From positions 25,633 to 89,632 of the forward strand of contig JAQWGQ010000001.1 of assembly GCA_029238125.1 (NCBI GenBank): DNA of 64,000 bases, given 5' to 3'. Below are positions 39,715-50,105 of the stretch, one piece after another. This DNA comes from Flavobacteriaceae bacterium. Lineage in GTDB: Bacteria; Bacteroidota; Bacteroidia; Flavobacteriales; Flavobacteriaceae. The notes under the pieces were generated by a model, which was given only the letters and a program-made list of their open reading frames with translations, searched no databases and was not told the origin of the DNA. The position numbers and the translations under genes are program-made. The stretch's first letter is position 1; each line of letters begins with the position of its first letter.

Positions 39715-41181
39715 ATGGGAAAGCTTAGAGGGTTTTTAGAGTACGACCGGATTGACGAGGCAAACATAGCTGTCGATGACCGAGTTAAGAACTACAAGGA
39801 ATTTACGGTTCATCCTGGCGAAGAAAAGTTACAAGACCAAGGAGCGCGTTGTATGGATTGCGGGGTTCCATTTTGTCACAGTGGTTGTCCACTTGGCAAT
39901 ATGATTCCTGACTTTAATGATGCTGTTTATCAAAATGATTGGCAGAAAGCCCTTCGAATTCTACATTCAACAAACAATTTTCCAGAGTTCACAGGCCGAC
40001 TATGTCCAGCGCCATGTGAGGCAGCCTGTGTTTTGGGGATTATCAATCCGCCTGTTTCGATTGAAATGATTGAAAAATACATCGTTGAACGTGGATTTAA
40101 AGAAGGATGGATTCAGGCAAAACCACCCAAAAACAGAACGGGAAAAACCATTGCCGTTGTCGGATCGGGTCCAGCCGGATTGGCTGCTGCCCAACAACTC
40201 AACAGAGCGGGACATATTGTCACGGTTTTTGAACGAGATGAAAAAGTGGGTGGATTGCTGCGATATGGAATCCCTGATTTCAAAATGGAAAAACACATCA
40301 TCGACCGACGTGTGTCTATCCTAGAAGAGGAAGGCATTGTCTTCAAAACTGGGGTTGAGGTTGGTAAAAACTACAGTGTAGAAGAACTCAAGAATTTTGA
40401 TGCTGTTGTCCTTTGTGGCGGTGCAACCATTCGCAGAAGGTTACCCATTCCTGGCTCAGATACCAAAGGGGTTGTTCAGGCGATGGACTTTTTACCAAAA
40501 AGCAACCGATGGGTTGACGGACTGACAGATGTCGATCCTGAACTTCACGCACAAGGCAAAAACGTGATTGTGATTGGTGGTGGAGATACGGGTTCTGACT
40601 GTATTGGTACCTCAAACCGCCAAGGAGCAGCGAGTGTGACCAATTTTGAAATCATGCCACGACCTGCTGATGACCGAACAGCTGAACACCCTTGGCCCTA
40701 CTGGCCCTTTAAGCACAAAACCTCCTCCTCGCATGAAGAAGGAAGTGATCGTGAGTTTAGCATCATGACCAAAGAGTTTGTGACGGATGATGATGGCAGA
40801 CTATCTGGTCTTAAAACCGTGCACGTGCATTGGGAAAAACAAGAAGGAGAAAGACCAAAGCTTGTAGAAGAGCCCAATTCTGAAAAAGAATGGCCTTGCG
40901 ACCTTGCCTTACTCGCCCTTGGATTCACAGGACCTGAACCATCTTTGGCTGAGCAACTCGGCATTCTACTTGACGAACGCTCAAATATCAATGCAGACAC
41001 CAAGTCATATCAAACCAATGTTTCCCACATCTTTGCTGCGGGCGACATGCGACGTGGTCAATCTTTGATCGTTTGGGCAATTTCAGAAGGCAGAGAAGCT
41101 GCCTATCAAGTCGATCAATTTTTGATGGGTACTACACAACTCCCGACAAAAACACACGGAGATTTACCGAGTCATCCATAA
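39715..41181 (+). CDS. gltD: Glutamate synthase small subunit
   Basis: CMDCGVPFCHSGCPLGN; CPAPCEAACVLGI; VVGSGPAGLAAAQQLNRAGH; VIGGGDTGSDC. Confidence 0.97.
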   Translation: MGKLRGFLEYDRIDEANIAVDDRVKNYKEFTVHPGEEKLQDQGARCMDCGVPFCHSGCPLGNMIPDFNDAVYQNDWQKALRILHSTNNFPEFTGRLCPAPCEAACVLGIINPPVSIEMIEKYIVERGFKEGWIQAKPPKNRTGKTIAVVGSGPAGLAAAQQLNRAGHIVTVFERDEKVGGLLRYGIPDFKMEKHIIDRRVSILEEEGIVFKTGVEVGKNYSVEELKNFDAVVLCGGATIRRRLPIPGSDTKGVVQAMDFLPKSNRWVDGLTDVDPELHAQGKNVIVIGGGDTGSDCIGTSNRQGAASVTNFEIMPRPADDRTAEHPWPYWPFKHKTSSSHEEGSDREFSIMTKEFVTDDDGRLSGLKTVHVHWEKQEGERPKLVEEPNSEKEWPCDLALLALGFTGPEPSLAEQLGILLDERSNINADTKSYQTNVSHIFAAGDMRRGQSLIVWAISEGREAAYQVDQFLMGTTQLPTKTHGDLPSHP

Positions 41182-41184
41182 ATT

Positions 41185-43173
41185 TTATTGAAAAAAGTTC
41201 CAGACAATCCCAAATCGTAAAATAAAATCCCGATACGGATAATCTGGTGCCGCCAATCTGTTGTTTCCATTCCATGCTGCACCTAAGTTTTCAGCATTAA
41301 AATACAGCCGTGTTTGCTGGATTTTCGCATTAAAAAAGGCACTAAACAAAGGTTCTCCACCGATCTTAACGGCATCTTGTACCACATAATCGGAAAGTAT
41401 GGGGCTATAAGCATCTGCATAAAATGATGAGTAGTATTTGACTGTCGCCCCAATTTGCACAAAGGCCGCTTTGCGAAACCACTCATCTGCATAGGAAATG
41501 GTTGACCTTCCCAAAACATCTGGAATATGAATCGGAGCGTTGTCGTCCACTTGCTGGAACTGAATGTTTGTGTTTAATGAAAACACCCCGAAGGACAAGC
41601 GATTATCCCAACGTGCTTTTAGCAAGTGTATCGTTTCATTCCATTGTTCAGGGTTTGCAAACAAAGACCCTTTTTCCAAATCTTGCTGAAAATAGGCATA
41701 GTTGTCGAGCGTTGTCAAAGAAACCGAAAGCAAGCCGAGTTTTGGTATATCCAAACTTGAGAAAAGGGTGGATCGGTTGGTCTTTAGCATGCTTTTCTGC
41801 CAGATAAATGAGGCATAGCTGCTGTGATAATTGAGCAAGGTAAATCGAGGGGAATAGGTCTCCCAGCGAAAACCGCCTTGCAAACGAACTTTTACAATCT
41901 TTGGAAAAGAAGCGGTTAGCTGTGCAAAACTTCCCAACTGATTATCGTCTGCTGACTGTTCAAAATGAAACTTTAATTGGCTATCTTGTAAAGAAAATCC
42001 AAGCTTTGCACCCACGGCAATGCCAGACTCATTGACCTCACGATCAAGGGTCGTGTGTAAGTTGTTATAGCCGTATTGCAAAGCCGATCCATAGGCCTCA
42101 ATTTGACCCCATTTTGATTGTTCAAAAAGTGCATATACATCATGTCTTGTGCTTGTGTAGTGCAACCTGTCTTTTGGGGTTGTATAGCCCTCAGCAAGAT
42201 TTCCGAACCCTTCCACTGCCGATTCCTGATCAAAGGTGTGTCGTTGCGAATCGGTTTGTATGCGGTGCCCCAGCCGAAGTGCAGGTGCCGGAATCGAGTC
42301 GGATGTCATAATCAGTGCATAGTCTTGCTCTAGCAAATATCGTTTTCCTGTAAAAAAATGAGTTGCATTTTGAAACTTGACCGACAAACGAGCCCGATCT
42401 TCAAACTCCGTGATTTTGTCCGTATAGTTTTGTAGGGACAAATCGTCTAGCCCGCCATTTTCTTGTTGTTCGATTTTTTGGTTTGCCATCTGAAATCGCA
42501 ATCGATACCTGCGATTTGGGTTTTCGTACCAGGTCGAAAAACGAAGCTGACTCACCCCAGACAAGTTGTGTTGGTAATGGCCAAGTGAGCGATGTCCTCG
42601 GTAGGCAATCGCATAATTCATACGTGGGCTGAGGTTTGCTGTGATCAGCACATCGGTAGATTGACCTTGTTGAAATGCCGTTTTAAAATACATTTCGGTC
42701 AGTGGCGTTGGCACATGGTAATAGGAAACCTCATCTGGCTGAAACATTTGATGGGATTTTGCACGAAAGCCAGGCATTGGTAAAATCGACTGCGGACCCG
42801 ATTGCATTGACAGATAATTGACGGTTTGACCTGAGTTGGCAAACGCCAAATGTTCAAAATCGTCCTTTCGACGAAAGTTAAACTTGTATTGCTTTGCAAC
42901 ACTTAGGGTTGTATCCACAAAAGTCGTGTCTCGATCCTGTGAGATAATCAGATAGTCTGTTATCGGTTTCTTTTCCGGAAACTTTTGTTTGGACTGCTTG
43001 CCAAACAAACTGTCTTGGTCTTGAAAAGACCCTTGAAATTGATTGTTTGGCGAGAAATTTCCTAGAAGTCCGTTTGTCGGAAGTGGTGTCTTTGTATTTG
43101 GGCGACCTTGAGATTGGACAGCAAAAGCAGCGAGCAAGCAACATACGACAAAAACAGACCTGATCGAATTCAT
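41185..43173 (-). CDS. Putative porin (Bacteroidetes outer-membrane beta-barrel)
   Basis: Signal peptide MNSIRSVFVVCCLLAAFAVQSQG; long beta-barrel-like alternation; C-terminal FILRFGIVWNFFQ. Start 43173 (not 43272) supported by TACCTTTG at 43179-43186 on the minus strand. Confidence 0.8.
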   Translation of the reverse strand: MNSIRSVFVVCCLLAAFAVQSQGRPNTKTPLPTNGLLGNFSPNNQFQGSFQDQDSLFGKQSKQKFPEKKPITDYLIISQDRDTTFVDTTLSVAKQYKFNFRRKDDFEHLAFANSGQTVNYLSMQSGPQSILPMPGFRAKSHQMFQPDEVSYYHVPTPLTEMYFKTAFQQGQSTDVLITANLSPRMNYAIAYRGHRSLGHYQHNLSGVSQLRFSTWYENPNRRYRLRFQMANQKIEQQENGGLDDLSLQNYTDKITEFEDRARLSVKFQNATHFFTGKRYLLEQDYALIMTSDSIPAPALRLGHRIQTDSQRHTFDQESAVEGFGNLAEGYTTPKDRLHYTSTRHDVYALFEQSKWGQIEAYGSALQYGYNNLHTTLDREVNESGIAVGAKLGFSLQDSQLKFHFEQSADDNQLGSFAQLTASFPKIVKVRLQGGFRWETYSPRFTLLNYHSSYASFIWQKSMLKTNRSTLFSSLDIPKLGLLSVSLTTLDNYAYFQQDLEKGSLFANPEQWNETIHLLKARWDNRLSFGVFSLNTNIQFQQVDDNAPIHIPDVLGRSTISYADEWFRKAAFVQIGATVKYYSSFYADAYSPILSDYVVQDAVKIGGEPLFSAFFNAKIQQTRLYFNAENLGAAWNGNNRLAAPDYPYRDFILRFGIVWNFFQ

Positions 43174-43364
43174 TTGTGCAAAGGTAGAGAATTCGGGTGG
43201 ACAGTGATAAAGATCGTTTGTATTTGAATTCGTATTATATGTTATGGAATTAGGGGTCTTGATTAAGATCATTATTGTAATTTCGTTATAAAATAATTGC
43301 AGTCGAGCACAACCGAAAATTATATTAATTGTTTAATTGATATTTTTTTCAAAAGAAGACAGAC

Positions 43365-44366
43365 ATGAATACATACAAACTGATTAAGTTAAATAAGTCA
43401 ATAAAAAATTTCAGACTTAAATTTCTAGGTCTTTTTTTACTTCATATTTTAAAGAGAAGATATTTAGCCATTCACTTTGACCCTGTAAACGCTTGTAATT
43501 TAAGATGTAAAATGTGCTATTTTACAGATAAGGGTTATGTCAAGAAGTTAAAAGGTATTTTTCCTCAAGATGAAATCGAGTATTTGGGAGAAGCATTCTT
43601 CAAACGTGCATTAAAACTTCAAATTGGGTGTGGAACAGAACAAACGTTATACAAAAACATCAGTAAAATAGTAGAAACTGCCTCCAAATACAATGTTCCA
43701 AATATTAGTCTGACCACAAATGCCAATTTACTGGAAATGGAAAAATTGGAAGATTGGGTGTCCAAGGGGCTCTCAGAAATTATTATATCACTTCACGGTG
43801 TTCGGAAAGAAACTTATGAAACGACGATGGCAAAAGGAGATTTTGAAAAATTTAAGAACTCTTTGTCTATCATTTCTTCGCTAAAGAAACGATACCCTTT
43901 ATCATTAAGAGTAAACTATACATTTAATGAAGATAATTTTTCTGAACTAAGTGAATTTTACAACACTTTTGGGAAATATGACATTGATGTTTTGCAAATC
44001 AGACCGATTATAAAACTCGGAAATACAGAATATAACAACTTTAGCTTAAAGAAAATCACTCCGATTTACAATGAGGTGCTTCAGGGTCTGATTGATGATT
44101 CCAAAAAACACAAAGTCATGCTTTTAGCACACAATATCCACCAAATTAATAAACGCTCATCAATGGATAGTGTAATTAACAAATATGTCTATTGCTATAT
44201 CTCTCCAAGTGATTTGTTTGATAAAAAATTTAATTGGAAGGAAGACACATATGAAACTTATGCAAAAAGGGTTTCGATTGGAAAACAAATTATAAGGGAC
44301 GCAATCTCTAGTCGGTCAAAAATATTGAGTTATCAAAACGACAAATTGAATTATGAAATTAACTAA
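43365..44366 (+). CDS. Radical SAM domain protein
   Basis: HFDPVNACNLRCKMCYFTDKG (CxxxCxxC); SLTTNANLL; IIISLHGVRKETYETTM. Confidence 0.88.
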   Translation: MNTYKLIKLNKSIKNFRLKFLGLFLLHILKRRYLAIHFDPVNACNLRCKMCYFTDKGYVKKLKGIFPQDEIEYLGEAFFKRALKLQIGCGTEQTLYKNISKIVETASKYNVPNISLTTNANLLEMEKLEDWVSKGLSEIIISLHGVRKETYETTMAKGDFEKFKNSLSIISSLKKRYPLSLRVNYTFNEDNFSELSEFYNTFGKYDIDVLQIRPIIKLGNTEYNNFSLKKITPIYNEVLQGLIDDSKKHKVMLLAHNIHQINKRSSMDSVINKYVYCYISPSDLFDKKFNWKEDTYETYAKRVSIGKQIIRDAISSRSKILSYQNDKLNYEIN

Positions 44367-44433
44367 ATCATTCGGTTTGGATGGTTCCTATTAGGTCAAC
44401 TTATCATTCTACGAATCTTGAATTTTAGTTGTA

Positions 44434-45027
44434 ATGCAAACCCAACACACCAAGTTTGTTGAATGTGGGACCGATGAGGCTGGTCGGGGTTGCTTGGCAG
44501 GGCCTGTCACGGCTGCTGCTGTGATCCTTCCCCCCTCCTATTCACATACTTTGCTTACCGATTCCAAAAAACTGACTGCCAAACAACGAACCGAATTGCG
44601 AAAAGAAATCGAGCGTGTTGCCATCGCCTACGGCATTGCCCATGTACTCCCCGAAAGAATCGATGAAATCAATATCCTCAATGCCTCTATCGAGGCCATG
44701 CACCTCGCTATTCAAAAGCTCAATCCCCCACCAGAATATATTCTTGTCGACGGCAATCGCTTTACGCCCTATCTCGAAATCCCATACAAATGCATGATCA
44801 AAGGGGATGCTCGCTTTCTCAATATTGCAGCCGCATCGGTACTCGCAAAAACCGAACGAGATGATTTTATGAAGAAACTTCACAACAAATCCCCAGACTA
44901 TGGATGGGATACAAACAAGGGATATCCAACCAAAAAACACCGAAAAGGCATCCAGTCTGTTGGTGTGTCCCAATGGCATAGAAAAAGTTTTACATTATTG
45001 CCCACACAAACGCAATTCGACTTTTAA
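44434..45027 (+). CDS. rnhB: Ribonuclease HII
   Basis: CGTDEAGRGCLAGPVTAAAVILP; ILVDGNRF; KGDARFLNIAAASVLAKTERD. Confidence 0.96.
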   Translation: MQTQHTKFVECGTDEAGRGCLAGPVTAAAVILPPSYSHTLLTDSKKLTAKQRTELRKEIERVAIAYGIAHVLPERIDEINILNASIEAMHLAIQKLNPPPEYILVDGNRFTPYLEIPYKCMIKGDARFLNIAAASVLAKTERDDFMKKLHNKSPDYGWDTNKGYPTKKHRKGIQSVGVSQWHRKSFTLLPTQTQFDF

Positions 45028-45045
45028 CTTTATTACCTTTGTACC

Positions 45046-47448
45046 ATGCGCTATTTGCTCGTTTGCTTTGTGCTTTTTGCCTTGACGCAATGCTCAACCC
45101 CGCCACAGACAACGGTGAACCCCCTTGGCTTTATTCCTGCAAAACCCCTTGCAATTCTCCATACCGAGGATATGGAATCCTTAGTTGAGTTTTCAAATAG
45201 CCAGCCACAACTCCGTCGTTTCCTCGATCCGCTTGTGTCCGCAAAAAATCATTGGTTGTCTTTTCAAGAGTGTATCGTCAGTTTTCATGAAGAGGGTGTT
45301 GAAGAATACAAATACCTTTTGATTCGCCCTTTAGATCTACTCGATAGCATTCCCGAACTTGTTGGAGATACGCTGCAATATGAAAACTTACCGATCATTC
45401 GGTTTGAAAAACAAAGCATCGATCGCTATGCTGTTGTTCATCAGAATACCTATTTTGAATCTGATTCAAAAATTTTACTTGAGAACAGTATCCGACTCCA
45501 CACTATCCCAAATCGCCCAGATGAAAATCTTCAAAAACTGTACAACTCAAAAGCAGGGCCTTTTCAACTTTTTATCAATGAGAGATCCCAAATTCTATTG
45601 ACTGAGAAATTTAAGACAGCGATTCCCTTTAACCTCTCCGATTTTTCTTCTTGGATAGCCATCCGGCCAGAGATTGAAAATGGAAATACCGTTTTGAATG
45701 CCATCGGTTTGCTCTCCACAGAGAAATTGAAAAAAATGAGCCTGGTAACCAATCAGACACACGATCTGTCAAAGTTACTCTCAAATCTTCCCCTTACAAT
45801 GATCGGTGCATCTTTATATGGATTTGACTTTGATCGTTTCTCCGCTGTTCGGGATCGTTATAACGCACAACTTAATTTACCAAGTCCGCCAATCGACAGT
45901 CTTTTGATTCAAGCCCATGCTATTGCTAAGGTATACACGCTGCAAAATCAAATTGCAGTGCTGGACATGACAGGAGTTGAGGGTGTTACCGAGATACTGG
46001 AAAAAAATGCAGAAGCAACGCGTAAGTTGAGGGATGTGATGACCTATCAACTCTCTAAAGAAAAATCGATTCAACGGCTTGGCGCACCTTTATTGAATTT
46101 CCCAACGCTAACACATGCGACCCTGTTGAATGATCTATTGTTTTTAGCACCGTCTGAAGCATCTCTAACAGAACTGCTTACGCAACTCTTCAATGGGTAT
46201 TCCCTAGGCAGCGACGAGCAGTTTGCTGGACTTTTGGAAGAAATCCCAAATGAGTCGTCTTTGCTCTTTGTGGGCGTGGAGGAGTTCTTTTCAAAACAAC
46301 TCAATTCTCTATTGATTGATGATTTACGGATGGATTCCACTAGCGAATTTCCCTTTTGGCTTGGGGTTGGATTGGTCGAAAGTGGAGTTGCTCAAATCCA
46401 ATTTCAACGGGTCTCCAAACAAGAAAAAATCAAAAATAAACGTCCCAAACTCTTGTTTTCAACGCCAATTGAAAGCGCTATATCGCAGGGTCCAAACGCT
46501 GTGCGTAATCACCTCAACGGTTCGATGGAATGGGTCGTTCAAGATGAAAAGCACAATTTAATATTGATCAGCAGCAGTGGCAAAAGCATTTGGACAAGAC
46601 CCATCGGGAGTCCGATTCAGTTTCCCATTCGTCAAGTTGATTTGTATAAAAACAGTCGACTTCAAATGGCCTATACCACAAAAAATGGCTTTGAAGTGAT
46701 CGATAGAAATGCAAGGCCTGTACCTCCCTTTTCTTCGACCCTCGACAATCCTTTGCCTCTCGCTGTTTTTGATTATGAAAGCTCCCGAAACTACCGACTC
46801 GTTTTGATCGACCAAAACAAGTTAGAATTGCGCGATCGAAAGTTTACGAAAGTCAGCGGATTCAACCGTACAAAATCCAATATTAAGTATGCACCCAAAC
46901 ATATTCGAATTGGCACAAGAGACTACATCACAATGATCGAAAAAAGTGGAAAATTGCTTTTACTCGATCGCAGGGGGAGTGTTCGTATCAAAACACCAAA
47001 TGATTTGGTGATGTCCTCCGATGTGTATCTGCATCAAAATGGTTTTGTTGGTCTGGACAATAAAAACCGACTGTTTCGCATTGAAATCAATGGTAAAATC
47101 AGCTATCGCACACTCCCTTTTGAAACCCAATATCAAGTCCGTGCAAGGGGTAAAAACCTTGTGATGCTCACTGAAAATAAGCTGGAAATCAACGGGCGAC
47201 TGTTGGAGCTCGATTTTGGGTTATACGGAGAACCCTCGATTCATGTGGTCAACAACCGCACCTTTATCAGCTTGGTTGATGAGCAAGAGGATAAGGTATA
47301 TGTTTTTGATCGAAAAGGAGAACTCCTTCCGCATTTCCCGATTTATGGTGCTGGTTCGGTCACGATTGACAGCGACCGAAAAGGGAAAGTGTTTTTGGCA
47401 ACGATTGGGGAGAACAACAGCTTGGTTGTCTATCAAATTCCGCAATAA
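45046..47448 (+). CDS. Lipoprotein with C-terminal beta-propeller-like repeats, function unknown
   Basis: Lipobox MRYLLVCFVLFALTQCS; repeated short segments such as LLLDRRGSVRIKTPNDL, LDNKNRLFRIEINGKISYRTL, YVFDRKGELLPHFPI. Confidence 0.65.
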   Translation: MRYLLVCFVLFALTQCSTPPQTTVNPLGFIPAKPLAILHTEDMESLVEFSNSQPQLRRFLDPLVSAKNHWLSFQECIVSFHEEGVEEYKYLLIRPLDLLDSIPELVGDTLQYENLPIIRFEKQSIDRYAVVHQNTYFESDSKILLENSIRLHTIPNRPDENLQKLYNSKAGPFQLFINERSQILLTEKFKTAIPFNLSDFSSWIAIRPEIENGNTVLNAIGLLSTEKLKKMSLVTNQTHDLSKLLSNLPLTMIGASLYGFDFDRFSAVRDRYNAQLNLPSPPIDSLLIQAHAIAKVYTLQNQIAVLDMTGVEGVTEILEKNAEATRKLRDVMTYQLSKEKSIQRLGAPLLNFPTLTHATLLNDLLFLAPSEASLTELLTQLFNGYSLGSDEQFAGLLEEIPNESSLLFVGVEEFFSKQLNSLLIDDLRMDSTSEFPFWLGVGLVESGVAQIQFQRVSKQEKIKNKRPKLLFSTPIESAISQGPNAVRNHLNGSMEWVVQDEKHNLILISSSGKSIWTRPIGSPIQFPIRQVDLYKNSRLQMAYTTKNGFEVIDRNARPVPPFSSTLDNPLPLAVFDYESSRNYRLVLIDQNKLELRDRKFTKVSGFNRTKSNIKYAPKHIRIGTRDYITMIEKSGKLLLLDRRGSVRIKTPNDLVMSSDVYLHQNGFVGLDNKNRLFRIEINGKISYRTLPFETQYQVRARGKNLVMLTENKLEINGRLLELDFGLYGEPSIHVVNNRTFISLVDEQEDKVYVFDRKGELLPHFPIYGAGSVTIDSDRKGKVFLATIGENNSLVVYQIPQ

Positions 47449-47458
47449 TATTTGTTGA

Positions 47459-48157
47459 CTAGCGCACCAAAGTGGCGTCAAATTGCTCTTGAAAGTGATG
47501 TGTGATGCGCTTTTTAACTTCATCAAGTGAGACTTCTTTTGTTAACTCTTGCGCCATGGAAGTGACTTGCTTGCCGAGAATCCCGCAGGGAACGATGTGA
47601 TCGAAATGAGAGAGGTCGGTGTTGACATTCAAGGAAAACCCATGCATAGTGACCCAACGGCTAGCCCGAATCCCCATGGCGCATATCTTCCTCGCAAAGG
47701 GCGTGTTGACATCTAACCAAACGCCAGTTTCTCCCTGACTCCGTGTCGCTATGATTTCAAAATCGGCTAGGGTGTGGATAATGACTTGCTCCAACAAACG
47801 TAAATATCTGTGGATATCGGTAAAAAAATGATCCAGATCAAGAATGGGGTAGCCAACGATCTGACCAGGACCATGGTAGGTAATATCCCCACCACGATCG
47901 ATTTTAAAAAACGAAATTCCTTTGGCTTCCAACTCAGCTTTGCTTGTGAGCAGATGATCTGCCGAACCGCTCTTACCCAAGGTGATAACCGGATTGTGTT
48001 CAACAAGCAAAAAATGGTTTATGGTGGGTGTTTTGGTTTGGTTACGACGGTTGTGAATTTTGATGTCTATCGTTTGCTGAAACAAATCGTGTTGCAAATC
48101 CCAAACCGTTTGATAGTCCGAAAAACCAAGATCCCGAAACTGAACTTCCCTATTCAT
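47459..48157 (-). CDS. lipB: Lipoyl(octanoyl) transferase
   Basis: LLVEHNPVITLGKSG; IDRGGDITYHGPGQIVGYPILDL; KICAMGIRASRWVTMHGFSLNVN. Confidence 0.95.
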   Translation of the reverse strand: MNREVQFRDLGFSDYQTVWDLQHDLFQQTIDIKIHNRRNQTKTPTINHFLLVEHNPVITLGKSGSADHLLTSKAELEAKGISFFKIDRGGDITYHGPGQIVGYPILDLDHFFTDIHRYLRLLEQVIIHTLADFEIIATRSQGETGVWLDVNTPFARKICAMGIRASRWVTMHGFSLNVNTDLSHFDHIVPCGILGKQVTSMAQELTKEVSLDEVKKRITHHFQEQFDATLVR

Positions 48158-48330
48158 ATCGAGTACAAAGATAGACTTGATTTCAACAACGAAACTGTTT
48201 TGAGATACAAATTAGGAAATCACAACTAAGGGTTTCGATTTGGATAAATTATTGACTGTATCGTCACAAATCCCTCCACAAAGTCATTCAATTGATTTCG
48301 CATGATTATCTTTGTAAAAAACAATCTCAA

Positions 48331-50022
48331 TTGGAACGCTCTGAGCAAGAACTCGTCAGACGAGAGAAATTAAAGCAACTTCGTGCATTGGGGATCGATC
48401 CCTATCCAGCCGCTGCTTTTTCTACGGATGCAAATAGCGAAACCATCAGCAACGAATTTGCCGAAGGAAATCAAGTTACCATTGCAGGACGGTTGATGTC
48501 TCGTCGTATTCAAGGAAAAGCGAGCTTTGCAGAGCTTCAAGATTCACAAGGACGAATACAAATCTACTTCAATAGAGATATTCTTTGTCCAACCGAGGAT
48601 AAAAGCATATACAATGATGTGTATAAAAAACTCTTAGACATCGGAGATATCATCGGAATCAGTGGTACCCTCTTTACCACACAGGTAGGTGAGAAAACGG
48701 TACAAGTGGAATCCCTGCATGTGCTGAGTAAGTCCCTTCGACCGTTACCGTTGCCAAAAACAGATGCTGATGGAAATACCTACGATTCATTTTCAGATCC
48801 TGAGCAACGCTATCGCATGCGCTATGTTGACCTGATTGTAAACCCACAAGTCAAGGATACCTTTTTGAAACGAACAAAAATCACAAATACCATTCGGTCT
48901 TTTTTTAATGACAAGGGGTATTTGGAAGTGGAAACGCCAATCCTTCAGCCCATTCCTGGTGGAGCCGCAGCACGCCCTTTTGTCACTCATCATAATGCAT
49001 TGAACATTCCTCTCTACTTGCGTATCGCAAACGAACTGTACCTCAAACGTTTGATTGTCGGAGGACTGGACGGCGTTTATGAATTTGCCAAAGACTTTCG
49101 AAATGAAGGGATGGACAGAACCCATAACCCAGAGTTTACGGTTATGGAGCTTTATGTCGCCTATAAAGACTATCACTGGATGATGGAAACGACCGAAACA
49201 CTGCTCGAGAAGGTTGCTGTTGACACCCATGGCAGCACCGCAGTGAAAGTCGGCGAGGAAACGATTGATTTTAAAGCCCCCTACCCTCGGGTTCCAATCC
49301 TTGAAGCCATCAAAAAACATACGGGTATCGATGTCAGTGGTATGAATGAGGAAGCGTTGCGAACAACTGCTCGTTCGCTCGAAATCGAAGTTGACAACAG
49401 TATGGGTGTTGGAAAACTCATCGACGAGATATTTGGCAGCCAATGCGAGCATCATTATGTCCAACCAACCTTTATCACCGATTACCCCAAAGAAATGAGC
49501 CCATTGACCAAAATCCATCGTGATAAACCTGGGCTGACAGAGCGTTTTGAACTCCTTGTGAATGGAAAAGAATTGGCCAATGCCTATTCTGAGCTCAATG
49601 ACCCGATCGATCAGTTGGAGCGTTTTGAAGACCAACTCACTTTGTCCGAAAAAGGGGACGACGAGGCCATGTTTATCGATCAAGATTTTGTTCGGGCACT
49701 AGAGTACGGTATGCCCCCAACATCTGGGATTGGGATTGGAATTGATCGTCTTGTTATGCTGATGACCGATAACAGTTCGATCCAAGAGGTGTTGTTTTTC
49801 CCGCAAATGCGACCAGAAGTGCAAGGCCCAACGTTAACAGATGAAGAAGAGATTGTACTGAACCTCCTCAAGAAAAATCATCCTGTTTTATTGTCTGAAT
49901 TAAAAGAAAATGCTGGACTAAGCAACAAGAAGTGGGATAAAGCCATTAAAGGATTGAGCACCCACCAATTGGCCAAAGTGACCAAATCAGAAGACGGTCT
50001 TTTTGTGCATCTATCAGTTTAA
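48331..50022 (+). CDS. lysS: Lysyl-tRNA synthetase class II
   Basis: SRRIQGKASFAELQDSQGRIQIYF; RFRNEGMDRTHNPEFT-type motif FRNEGMDRTHNPEFTVMELYVAY; GIGIGIDRLVMLMT. TTG start at 48331 preferred over the track's 48292 because TATCTTTG lies at 48307-48314. Confidence 0.94.
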   Translation: MERSEQELVRREKLKQLRALGIDPYPAAAFSTDANSETISNEFAEGNQVTIAGRLMSRRIQGKASFAELQDSQGRIQIYFNRDILCPTEDKSIYNDVYKKLLDIGDIIGISGTLFTTQVGEKTVQVESLHVLSKSLRPLPLPKTDADGNTYDSFSDPEQRYRMRYVDLIVNPQVKDTFLKRTKITNTIRSFFNDKGYLEVETPILQPIPGGAAARPFVTHHNALNIPLYLRIANELYLKRLIVGGLDGVYEFAKDFRNEGMDRTHNPEFTVMELYVAYKDYHWMMETTETLLEKVAVDTHGSTAVKVGEETIDFKAPYPRVPILEAIKKHTGIDVSGMNEEALRTTARSLEIEVDNSMGVGKLIDEIFGSQCEHHYVQPTFITDYPKEMSPLTKIHRDKPGLTERFELLVNGKELANAYSELNDPIDQLERFEDQLTLSEKGDDEAMFIDQDFVRALEYGMPPTSGIGIGIDRLVMLMTDNSSIQEVLFFPQMRPEVQGPTLTDEEEIVLNLLKKNHPVLLSELKENAGLSNKKWDKAIKGLSTHQLAKVTKSEDGLFVHLSV

Positions 50023-50105
50023 AACTTGGACTTTATTCTGGTGATACTTTATTGTTCCCTATCCTAGACTGTTGCCCGAATTGATACCATCTTAGAAGAA
50101 AGTAA

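Noticed and set aside
43365-44366. RiPP biosynthesis cluster around the radical SAM gene
   Set aside because: No precursor peptide, RRE protein, peptidase or exporter in the flanking sequence; neighbours are a porin and rnhB.
48793-49683. 296-aa minus-strand ORF opposite lysS
   Set aside because: Antisense to conserved LysS sequence; no recognisable domain.
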